9,008 bases of DNA from Pseudomonadales bacterium. GTDB lineage: Bacteria; Pseudomonadota; Gammaproteobacteria; Pseudomonadales; Azotimanducaceae. Every line of letters starts with the position of its first letter. Within the stretch, counting starts at the first letter, position 1. The notes below the pieces were generated by a model. It had not been told where the DNA came from. It ran no database searches and saw only the letters and a list, made by a program, of their open reading frames with translations. The DNA lies in NCBI GenBank assembly GCA_022448765.1, contig JAKUTI010000096.1, positions 1 to 9,008 on the forward strand. Direction: 5' to 3'. Shown piece after piece: positions 1 to 6,019 of this stretch. A program made the position numbers and the translations under genes.

Positions 1-1476
1 ATAGATCAGGGCACCTCGAGTTCGCGAGCGATTGTTTTCGACGACGGAGGCAATCCCGTAGGCGATGCTAATTGCCCCTTTGATCAAATATTTCCTCGTC
101 ATGGATGGGTCGAGCAAGATCCCGAGGTCATTTGGAACACGACACTGAAGGCCGCGCGAAACGCAATTGATTCGTCGCCGGTGGACGCGGGGGGGATTTC
201 TGCGATCGGCATTACGAACCAACGTGAAACAACGTTGGTTTGGGACGCGGAGTCGGGACAAGCAGTTCACAATGCCATTGTTTGGCAAGACCGCCGCACC
301 CAAGAACGTTGCGTACAAATGCAATCGGATGGGATGGCGGATTCGGTTAACGCGATCACCGGTCTCATTATCGATCCGTACTTTTCAAGCACGAAGCTTG
401 AGTGGTTGCTTCGTGATCCCGAAATGCAGCGATTAGCAGAGTTAGATCGGTTACGGTTTGGTACGGTAGATTCTTTTTTGGTTTGGCGACTAACTGGGGG
501 GCGAAACCATGTTACGGATGCCACCAATGCAGCGCGTACACAGTTATTCGATATCACGCGCCACGTATGGAGCGACGTCCTGTTGGAATACTTCGGCATT
601 CCAACGAGTTTGCTCCCGGAGGTTAAGGATTGTGTCGCCGATTTTGGGACTGCGGACGCGCGGTGGTTTGGTGCTGAAATACCCATCTTTGGCATTGCCG
701 GCGATCAGCAAGCGGCGTTAATCGGTCAGGGTTGTATTTCGCCAGGCATGGTGAAAAGCACATACGGCACCGGTTGTTTTGTCATCGTCAATAACGGAGC
801 AGAACGCATAGATTCGACAACGGGATTACTGACCACCATCGGCTATCGAATTGATGGCCAGACCACATTTGCGATGGAAGGCAGCATTTTTTCGGCCGGG
901 GTAGCCGTCAAGTGGTTACGCGACAAGTTAGGTTTTATTAAAAACGCTGCCGAAACGGCCGAGATCGCTAGAAAAGTGGGTGGCAATACCAATGGCGTTT
1001 TTGTTGTCCCAGCGTTTACGGGTCTGGGGGCCCCGCACTGGCGACCGGATGCTCGGGGGATCATATCGGGGTTAACTTTAGACTCAGGTGTCGACGAGAT
1101 TGTGACGGCTACGCTATCGAGCATCGCATTTCAGACGATGGATTTGTTTAACGCTTTTCGATCGGAGGGAGTGAAGCCGGAACATGTCCGTATTGACGGT
1201 GGCATGGTTCAGAACGACTGGTTTTGTCAATTCCTGTCTGACGTAACAGAGCTGGTTCTCGAACGGCCTAAGATCAGTGAGACAACGGCCTTAGGTGTTG
1301 GACTCCTCGCTGCAATGGGGGCGGGCCTCATCAATCATCTAGAGGATACAAGTGACCGTTGGAACGTCGAAAGGCGGTTTTCGCCCGACATGGAAGATCG
1401 TGTTCGTTCCGAGCAGGTAGCCGGTTGGAGGCGAGCGGTATCGCAGGCACTTGCGGCAGGTCCCGGGGGGACCTAG
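1..1476 (+). CDS. glpK: Glycerol kinase, 5' end cut by window edge
   Basis: ATP-dependent phosphorylation of glycerol to sn-glycerol 3-phosphate in the cytosol, the entry step of glycerol catabolism. Frame 1 is open from the first base, giving 491 residues. By comparison with E. coli GlpK (about 500 aa) only about nine N-terminal residues are missing. FGGY-kinase landmarks run in order: the N-terminal phosphate loop DQGTSSSRA (fragment residues 2-10), ITNQRET (71-77), TGLIIDPYFSSTK, GIAGDQQAAL with the predicted catalytic base Asp235, STYGTGCF, and the C-terminal IDGGMVQNDW and ETTALGVGLLA blocks. The loop before IPIFGIAGD, which in E. coli reads GGKGGTR and binds the inhibitor fructose 1,6-bisphosphate, reads RWFGAE here, so that control is probably absent (inference). 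The gene converges on argF with a 31-base gap. ATG/GTG codons inside the frame near 181 are internal, not starts. Identity is very secure. Confidence 0.97.
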   Translation: MDQGTSSSRAIVFDDGGNPVGDANCPFDQIFPRHGWVEQDPEVIWNTTLKAARNAIDSSPVDAGGISAIGITNQRETTLVWDAESGQAVHNAIVWQDRRTQERCVQMQSDGMADSVNAITGLIIDPYFSSTKLEWLLRDPEMQRLAELDRLRFGTVDSFLVWRLTGGRNHVTDATNAARTQLFDITRHVWSDVLLEYFGIPTSLLPEVKDCVADFGTADARWFGAEIPIFGIAGDQQAALIGQGCISPGMVKSTYGTGCFVIVNNGAERIDSTTGLLTTIGYRIDGQTTFAMEGSIFSAGVAVKWLRDKLGFIKNAAETAEIARKVGGNTNGVFVVPAFTGLGAPHWRPDARGIISGLTLDSGVDEIVTATLSSIAFQTMDLFNAFRSEGVKPEHVRIDGGMVQNDWFCQFLSDVTELVLERPKISETTALGVGLLAAMGAGLINHLEDTSDRWNVERRFSPDMEDRVRSEQVAGWRRAVSQALAAGPGGT

Positions 1477-1479
1477 CCG
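1454..1479. terminator. Strong hairpin over the glpK stop codon, possible convergent terminator
   Basis: AGGTCCC (1458-1464) pairs with GGGACCT (1468-1474) around a three-G loop. CGGC (1454-1457) then pairs with GCCG (1476-1479) across a single bulged A at 1475, giving 11 base pairs in all. It covers the glpK stop codon and lies just before the convergent argF stop. There is no proper T run on either side, so it is not a textbook intrinsic terminator. It may instead protect the 3' end of the glpK mRNA or mark the boundary of the two convergent transcripts. Confidence 0.4.
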
Positions 1480-1507
1480 TTCCACAATAGCCCACAATCG
1501 GGTTGAG

Positions 1508-2407
1508 TCAGCCCAGCATGAATTCGAGTAGAGCCTTTTGAGAGTGAAGTCTGTTGCCAGCCTCCTCCCAGACGACTGAACGGGGGTCTTCAAGCAAGTC
1601 GACACTGATTTCTTCGCCACGATGAGCGGGGAGACAATGCATAAAAAGTGCGTTGGTATCCGCGTGGTCGAGTAAATTTGAATCCACCTGAAAACCTTGA
1701 AAAGCCTCTCGGCGTTCGGCGAGTTGGTTTTCCTGACCCATCGAGGACCAGACATCGGTCACCACCAGGTTTGCGCCAGATACGGCTTCCTGTGGAGTAG
1801 CGACCCAGTGTGCACGGCGATTTTTGTCCAAAAGATCTTTGTTGGGTCGAAATTCTGGAGGCGTGGAAATTGTTAAGTCGAATTCGAACCGATCCGAGGC
1901 CAGCATGTAAGAGTTGCACAGGTTGTAACCGTCGCCAATAAAGGCGACTGATTGATCACGGATTGACCCTCGTTTTTCGATGAACGTCTGCATGTCTGCG
2001 AGGAGTTGGCATGGATGGAAACGATTGCTCATGCCGTTGATTACTGGTACCGAGGATACGGCGGCGAAGCTGTTTAAATCGGTATGATCCAGGACTCGCA
2101 ACATGACGATATCCACCAATGAAGAGAGTACGCGTGCGGTGTCTCCGACGGGTTCTCCGCGCCCCAATTGAGTTTCGTCAGGTCGCAAAAAAATAGCATG
2201 ACCTCCCAGCTGATGCATGCCGGCTTCAAACGCTACTCGTGTCCGAGTGGATTTAAGTTCGAAGATCATGGCCAGGGTTTTGCCTTCGAGTGGCCTGTGA
2301 TGAACACCCGCAGCGTGCAAATGTTTGAGTTCGGAAGCACGCTCGATAATTTGAGCGAGGTCGTCGCGAGAAAAGTCCATGAGGGACAGAAAATGCTTAG
2401 CTGTCAT
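1508..2407 (-). CDS. argF: Ornithine carbamoyltransferase
   Basis: Transfers the carbamoyl group from carbamoyl phosphate to ornithine to give citrulline (arginine synthesis, cytosol). The 299-aa product has the family's usual length. Landmarks: carbamoyl-phosphate site STRTR (53-57), LGRGEPVGDTARV (81-93), HPCQLLADMQ (131-140), ornithine-side TDVWSSMGQE (217-226) and HCLPAHRGEE (257-266). The N-terminus MTAKHFLSLMDFS matches the Pseudomonas-type ArgF as I recall it, which fixes the start although no Shine-Dalgarno is visible before the ATG. The gene follows argD after 29 bases, so it is probably co-transcribed. Oddities: the usual FEKxSTRTR is FELKSTRTR (Leu51 for Lys), GDGNN is GDGYN (Tyr161 for Asn), and AENR is AGNR (Gly284 for Glu). 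The frame is intact, so these look like substitutions rather than decay. Its place next to argD, plus Pseudomonas-like sequence, favours anabolic ArgF over catabolic ArcB. Confidence 0.95.
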   Translation of the reverse strand: MTAKHFLSLMDFSRDDLAQIIERASELKHLHAAGVHHRPLEGKTLAMIFELKSTRTRVAFEAGMHQLGGHAIFLRPDETQLGRGEPVGDTARVLSSLVDIVMLRVLDHTDLNSFAAVSSVPVINGMSNRFHPCQLLADMQTFIEKRGSIRDQSVAFIGDGYNLCNSYMLASDRFEFDLTISTPPEFRPNKDLLDKNRRAHWVATPQEAVSGANLVVTDVWSSMGQENQLAERREAFQGFQVDSNLLDHADTNALFMHCLPAHRGEEISVDLLEDPRSVVWEEAGNRLHSQKALLEFMLG

Positions 2408-2436
2408 ATGCGCGCAACCGGGTTTGGAGGGGCTCT

Positions 2437-3615
2437 TTAGGAACCGGCCTCTCGGACGAGCGAGGTCACGATGTCGACGATTTCGTCGGCTTCATCGTCT
2501 GTGAGGTTCAACGGCGGGAGTAACCGCAAAACGTTGTCGGTGGTGACGTTCAGCAGCAGTCTTTTTGATAAAGCCTTTTGGATCAGATCCGTGCAGGGGT
2601 TCTCGAGCTCGACTGCGATCATCATGCCCTTTCCCCGTACATCGCGAACGTGATTGAGTCCGTCGAGGTTTTTGGCAAGCGCGTTTATTATGCGTTTCCC
2701 TAGTTCAGCCGCGCGTTCTATCACGCCACCATCCGTGAGTTCGCTGATTACAGCTAGCGCGGCCGCACATACGAGTGGGTTGCCCCCAAATGTAGAGCCG
2801 TGTGTTCCAGCAACGAGTGTTTCAGCTGCTGGGCCACGCGCCAAACAGACTCCTATTGGAACGCCGTTGCCCAATCCTTTGGCCGTCGTCAAGGCATCGG
2901 GCAATATATTCGCGTGTTGATACGCAAAATAGCGACCTGTTCTACCATTGCCAGTTTGGACTTCATCTAGGATGAGCAACCAATCATGGTCGTCACAAAT
3001 CTCTCGCAACTTCAGAAGGTAATCATCGGCAGGAATTTGCACGCCTCCTTCTCCCAAGACGGGTTCCACGAAAATCGCGACGACTCCGTTATTGTTTTCC
3101 GCGATGTTGGCCACTCTCGGCACGTCGTTGTAGGGTGCCCGCAGGAATCCTCCTAGCAAAGGTTCGAATCCAGCATGGACCTTTCGGTTACCGGTTGCGG
3201 TGAGTGTTGCCATGGTGCGGCCATGAAAACTGCCGTCCATCGCGATCACCTGGGGATTTTCGATTCCACGTTCGTTGCCGTAGCGACGAGCGATTTTCAG
3301 CGCAGCTTCGTTCGCCTCCGCTCCCGAATTGGCGAAGAAAGCGTTCTCCATGCCAGAAATTTCGCAGAGGCGACGGGCAAGTTGTTCCTGCAGTGGGATC
3401 TCATAGAGATTTGATGTATGTAATAAGGTTTCGGCTTGCCGTTGGATCGCTTGGGTAACTGCCGGATGAGCGTGACCCAATCCAACTACCGCAATCCCAG
3501 CGAGCGCGTCGAGATAACGGTTTCCGTCGGCGTCGTACAGGCAAGCGCCCTGGCCACGTGCGAAAGAGACGGGCAAGCGCCCATAGGTGGGCATTATTTC
3601 GGTTACGGTCGACAT
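2437..3615 (-). CDS. argD: Acetylornithine aminotransferase (class III, PLP)
   Basis: PLP-dependent transfer of an amino group from glutamate to N-acetylglutamate semialdehyde, giving N2-acetylornithine. Many family members also act on succinyl-diaminopimelate in lysine synthesis. The 392-aa length fits ArgD. Visible motifs: NSGAEANEAA phosphate-binding block (96-105), GSFHGRT (128-133), EPVLGEGGV, LDEVQTG with Asp217 at the pyridine nitrogen, the Schiff-base Lys246 in TTAKGLGNGVPIG, and GSTFGGNPL with phosphate-contacting Thr275. The start is supported by GGAG eight bases upstream. It is the first gene of a pair with argF. The upstream leader holds a promoter-like element and hairpins that could control it. 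Related class-III transaminases (AstC, GabT) are alternatives, but length and linkage to argF favour ArgD. Confidence 0.95.
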   Translation of the reverse strand: MSTVTEIMPTYGRLPVSFARGQGACLYDADGNRYLDALAGIAVVGLGHAHPAVTQAIQRQAETLLHTSNLYEIPLQEQLARRLCEISGMENAFFANSGAEANEAALKIARRYGNERGIENPQVIAMDGSFHGRTMATLTATGNRKVHAGFEPLLGGFLRAPYNDVPRVANIAENNNGVVAIFVEPVLGEGGVQIPADDYLLKLREICDDHDWLLILDEVQTGNGRTGRYFAYQHANILPDALTTAKGLGNGVPIGVCLARGPAAETLVAGTHGSTFGGNPLVCAAALAVISELTDGGVIERAAELGKRIINALAKNLDGLNHVRDVRGKGMMIAVELENPCTDLIQKALSKRLLLNVTTDNVLRLLPPLNLTDDEADEIVDIVTSLVREAGS

Positions 3616-3663
3616 CGTCTTGTCTCCAAAACAAACGCGGGCAGCGTTTGCTGCCCGGGAGAC
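3616..3663 (-). promoter_or_regulatory. argD leader with alternative hairpins and a masked ribosome-binding site
   Basis: On the minus strand this 48-base leader holds GTCTCC (3663-3658), then hairpin A: CGGGCAGC (3657-3650), loop AAAC, GCTGCCCG (3645-3638). The T-rich CGTTTGTTTT follows, then GGAGAC (3627-3622), which contains the argD Shine-Dalgarno eight bases before the ATG. Three points are visible. GTCTCC is an exact complement of GGAGAC, so the ribosome site can be hidden. Hairpin A plus the T-rich stretch resembles an intrinsic terminator. The loop of A with its flank, CAAACGC (3650-3644), can instead pair with GCGTTTG (3638-3632), which excludes A. The layout suggests attenuation or translational control, but A might simply be the malY terminator. 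Confidence 0.5.
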
Positions 3664-3668
3664 GAACG

Positions 3669-3696
3669 ATATTAGTCAAGAGGGAGTTCCTGTCAA
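3669..3696 (-). promoter_or_regulatory. Candidate sigma-70 promoter for argD-argF
   Basis: The minus strand reads TTGACA (3696-3691, a perfect -35), a 16-base spacer, then TAATAT (3674-3669, four of six matches to the -10 consensus). Transcription would begin near the G at 3663, which is exactly where the GTCTCC arm of the argD leader starts. The element lies just after the malY stop codon, so argD-argF could be transcribed apart from malY. I see no convincing ArgR operator overlapping it. Confidence 0.5.
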
Positions 3697-3704
3697 GGCC
3701 TCGG

Positions 3705-4841
3705 CTAGCAGGATCCCGCAGCTTTTTTGAGTCGCTCGATGCCTTCCAATAATAGGTCGCGGGGGCAGGCAAAATTAAAGCGCACGAACCCGTGCCCGTC
3801 GAAATCGACACCGTTGGAAAATCCGAGACCATGTGTTTCGAAGAAAGTCGCGGGATCTTCTACCTGGAGCGATCGAGCATCGATCCAGCCGAGGTAGGTT
3901 CCTTCCACGTGAGCCATTGCTAGTCCAGGTGTTTCGTCTACACAATGTTCGAGTATGTCTCGGTTGATTCGCAGGTATGCGATGAGGTCGTTAACCCAAG
4001 AAGACTGGTCGAGAAATGTTGCTAAAGAGGCGGCGTATGCGAGAGGGGATATGTGGGACACCAGACCGGTTGTTTCCTCGACGAATCGTTCGCGCAACGC
4101 AGAGTCCGGGATTACGCCTAGTGCACAGTTAACCCCCGCTATGTTGTAGGTTTTAGTCGAAGCGATCAGGGTGATTGTCTTCAGCGCGAATTCATTATTG
4201 AGACTGGCTATCGGGACGTGTTTGCGATTCTTATCAAGCACAATTCCCCAGTGAACTTCGTCACTCACGACTATTACGTCATTAGCCAGGGAGATATCGG
4301 CAAGTTTCGAAAGCTCGCTTTTTGAATACACACGGCCGGTCGGGTTCTGAGGGTTTGACAGCAGTAACCCGCTTGCCGAGGGCGCTTTGTTTTCGATGTC
4401 GTCGAAATCCATATGCCACTTTTCCCCGTCGTAAAGTAGCGGGGAAGCGAGAAGACGTTTGTTCGAGTTCGCTGGTACGGACAAGAAGGGCGGATACACG
4501 GGTGTCATTGTCATCAGAGCATCGTCTTCAGAGCCGATTGCCCTTGCCGCGATGTTTAAACCGGGCACGACGCCGGGGATCCAGACTATCCAATCAGGAT
4601 CGACGTTCCAATTGAACCGATACCAAAACCATTTACACGCGGCGTCGATAACTGCCGGTTGGGGCTCGGCATAGCCGAGCACGCCGTGTTCGATTCGTTC
4701 GTGAAGAGCCTTCAAGACAAAATCGGGGGCCTCGAAATCCATGTCCGCGACCCAAAACGGGATCACGTCACGGTCGCGGTACTTGGTCCATTTTGTGCTG
4801 TCGCTGCCAGAGCGATCAATCCTTTTGCTGAAATTGGGCAT
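3705..4841 (-). CDS. MalY/PatB-family C-S lyase (cystathionine beta-lyase type)
   Basis: A fold-type I PLP enzyme of the MalY/PatB group, which splits the C-S bond of cystathionine or cysteine conjugates to thiol, pyruvate and ammonia. The true substrate cannot be told from sequence. The 378-aa length suits the family (about 390). The N-terminus NFSKRIDRSGSDSTKW and the IPFWVADMDF block are diagnostic of it. Further motifs: HGVLGY (52-57), SNPQNPTGR (162-170), SDEVHWG with Asp194 at the pyridine ring, the Schiff-base Lys230 in STKTYNIAG, and GFVRFNFACPR with carboxylate-binding Arg354. The start matches MalY by alignment from memory, but no Shine-Dalgarno is visible. It is co-directional with argD, 89 bases away, and diverges from grxD. 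Roles in methionine synthesis or in sulfur release are possible; I give no symbol because malY and patB name different functions. Confidence 0.9.
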   Translation of the reverse strand: MPNFSKRIDRSGSDSTKWTKYRDRDVIPFWVADMDFEAPDFVLKALHERIEHGVLGYAEPQPAVIDAACKWFWYRFNWNVDPDWIVWIPGVVPGLNIAARAIGSEDDALMTMTPVYPPFLSVPANSNKRLLASPLLYDGEKWHMDFDDIENKAPSASGLLLSNPQNPTGRVYSKSELSKLADISLANDVIVVSDEVHWGIVLDKNRKHVPIASLNNEFALKTITLIASTKTYNIAGVNCALGVIPDSALRERFVEETTGLVSHISPLAYAASLATFLDQSSWVNDLIAYLRINRDILEHCVDETPGLAMAHVEGTYLGWIDARSLQVEDPATFFETHGLGFSNGVDFDGHGFVRFNFACPRDLLLEGIERLKKAAGSC

Positions 4842-4899
4842 GGCGGATTTATTGAGTTAACCCTAGAATGTTTGCTCGAAACTGCGAATGCGTAAAGTT

Positions 4900-4904
4900 G
4901 GGAG
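4900..4904 (+). promoter_or_regulatory. Ribosome-binding site that sets the grxD start
   Basis: GGGAG lies four bases before the ATG at 4909. An in-frame ATG at 4888 would add seven residues (MRKVGRP) that the family lacks and has no such site. The 4909 start gives 114 residues beginning MNEDVLTTI, close to E. coli GrxD at 115. Confidence 0.7.
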
Positions 4905-4908
4905 ACCG

Positions 4909-5253
4909 ATGAACGAAGACGTATTAACAACGATCCGTGAACAAATTGATAGCAATCCTATCCTTCTCTACATGAAAGGGTCCCCCCAAGCGCCGCAGTG
5001 TGGTTTTTCCGCACAAACGGTGCAGTGTTTAATGTCGTGTGGTCAGCGATTCGCATACGTCGACATCCTGAGCAATCCCGAGATTCGGGCAACGTTGCCC
5101 CAATACGCGGATTGGCCGACGTTTCCTCAACTATATGTCAACGGTGAGCTGATCGGTGGTTGCGACATCGTGATGGAAATGTACGAAGCGGGAGAACTCG
5201 AGCCGCTGGTGCAAGAGGCGGCTGCATTAGAGGCTGATTCAACAGGCGATTAG
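4909..5253 (+). CDS. grxD: Monothiol glutaredoxin, GrxD/Grx4 type
   Basis: A CGFS-class monothiol glutaredoxin. Members bind a [2Fe-2S] cluster with glutathione, often as dimers or with BolA proteins, and pass clusters to acceptor proteins in the cytosol. The 114-aa product shows PILLYMKGSP with the glutathione-contacting Lys23, CGFS at 31-34 with the cluster-ligand Cys31, FAYVDIL, WPTFPQLYVNGE (69-80, with the cis-Pro), and GGCDIVMEMY (83-92). It has further cysteines at 40, 44 and 85; from memory the E. coli protein does not share the one at 40. The gene diverges from malY (67 bases between starts) and converges on rnt with only 11 bases between stops. In E. coli and Pseudomonas, as I recall, grxD also lies near rnt. 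Confidence 0.97.
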   Translation: MNEDVLTTIREQIDSNPILLYMKGSPQAPQCGFSAQTVQCLMSCGQRFAYVDILSNPEIRATLPQYADWPTFPQLYVNGELIGGCDIVMEMYEAGELEPLVQEAAALEADSTGD

Positions 5254-5264
5254 TTCCTACCCCA

Positions 5265-5864
5265 TTATATTGGGAGTTCAAACCCGGACGCGTTGACAAT
5301 GCGACAGAATAGGGCCGCCGTGGCTTCGGCGTCGTATTCAGCGCTGTGGGCGTTCTCTTCGTTGAAATTGATGCCCGCGCGAGTACATGCTTCGCTGAGA
5401 ACGGTGTGACCGAATGCGACGGCGGCAAGAGACGCGGTATCGATGACACTAAAAGGATGAAACGGGTTTCGTTTAATGTTGTTGCGTTCGCTACCGGTCG
5501 AGAGGAAACCGAGGTCAAAGTGTCCATTGTGAGCGGTCACAATGGCCCGCTGGCAATGGGCATCGCGAACAGCGCGCCGCACGACACGGAAACATTCTTG
5601 TATCGCGTCACCCTCGCTAATCGCGTTTCGCGAAGAATCGTTTAAGTCGATGCCTGTGATCTTTAACGAGGCGTCCTCCACTTCTGTGTCGGCATGGGGA
5701 ATCAGATTCCAGACGTGAGTGTGCGAGGGGTGGAGTTGCTCGTTTTCCCATTCGAGTAAAACGATCGCGATTTGGAGCAAAGCATGGCGCGATCGATCGA
5801 AGCCACCGGTTTCGACATCAATAACAACGGGTAGGTAGCCCCGAAAACGCGCGTTCAACTCCAT
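5265..5864 (-). CDS. rnt: Ribonuclease T (DEDDh exoribonuclease)
   Basis: A 3'-5' exonuclease that trims the 3' ends of tRNA, 5S and 23S rRNA and other small RNAs, and turns over the tRNA CCA end. It acts as a dimer in the cytosol. The 199-aa product starts ARFRGYLPVVIDVETGGF, almost the E. coli RNase T opening. The DEDDh residues are all present: Asp16 and Glu18 (DVE), Asp117 (AHNGHFD), His173 and Asp178 (AHSAEYD). The family-typical KRNPFHPF and LFCRIVN follow E. coli closely. An in-frame TAG 12 bases upstream of the ATG rules out a longer form. RNase T differs from DnaQ-type exonucleases by these flanking blocks. The gene converges on grxD and diverges from argG across 155 bases. Confidence 0.96.
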   Translation of the reverse strand: MELNARFRGYLPVVIDVETGGFDRSRHALLQIAIVLLEWENEQLHPSHTHVWNLIPHADTEVEDASLKITGIDLNDSSRNAISEGDAIQECFRVVRRAVRDAHCQRAIVTAHNGHFDLGFLSTGSERNNIKRNPFHPFSVIDTASLAAVAFGHTVLSEACTRAGINFNEENAHSAEYDAEATAALFCRIVNASGFELPI

Positions 5865-5908
5865 CAGTGAAGCCTACCAGTTTGAAGCGATACGGTTTCC
5901 TGTTACTC

Positions 5909-5937
5909 ATTTGATTGGGACATTTTTTGGATAGCAA
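5909..5937 (-). promoter_or_regulatory. Weak candidate promoter for rnt
   Basis: On the minus strand TTGCTA (5937-5932) and TCAAAT (5914-5909) are separated by exactly 17 bases, each matching the sigma-70 hexamers at four of six positions. The element lies about 45 bases before the rnt ATG in the divergent rnt-argG gap. Such matches are common by chance. On the argG side I found no convincing -35/-10 pair. Confidence 0.25.
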
Positions 5938-6019
5938 CCTCTGGGTTAGTTGATTGGTTTTACGTATCGTTTTCTTGGGCAGAAGGCTAAACTCCGCATC
6001 TTTTTTCGCGGACCTGACG

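Noticed and set aside
267..695. 142-codon open frame on the minus strand inside glpK
   Set aside because: It lies wholly antisense to clear glycerol kinase sequence, has no recognisable motif or ribosome site, and fits a shadow of the codon pattern of the real gene.
3401..3832. 143-codon open frame on the minus strand across the malY end, the gap and the argD start
   Set aside because: It overlaps two secure genes and the promoter/leader region in another frame, and its composition (rich in Arg, Ser and Pro) is typical of out-of-frame reading.
4659..4895. 78-codon plus-strand frame running into the grxD start
   Set aside because: It is antisense to the conserved MalY N-terminus, and its stop lies just before the GGGAG site that serves grxD; it has no motif.
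4842..4908. Promoters in the divergent malY-grxD gap
   Set aside because: TAGAAT at 4864 resembles a -10 for grxD but has no suitable -35 at 16-18 bases, and TTGAGT at 4852 has no -10 partner; neither is worth calling.
5954..6019. Upstream TTG start for argG adding 22 residues
   Set aside because: The extension has no family counterpart and no ribosome site; the ATG at 6020 gives the standard ArgG N-terminus.
5865..6019. ArgR operator or arginine-rich leader peptide before argG
   Set aside because: I saw no pair of ARG-box-like palindromes and no short ATG-started frame with arginine codons. The nearest structures are 4-5 pair hairpins that are likely chance.
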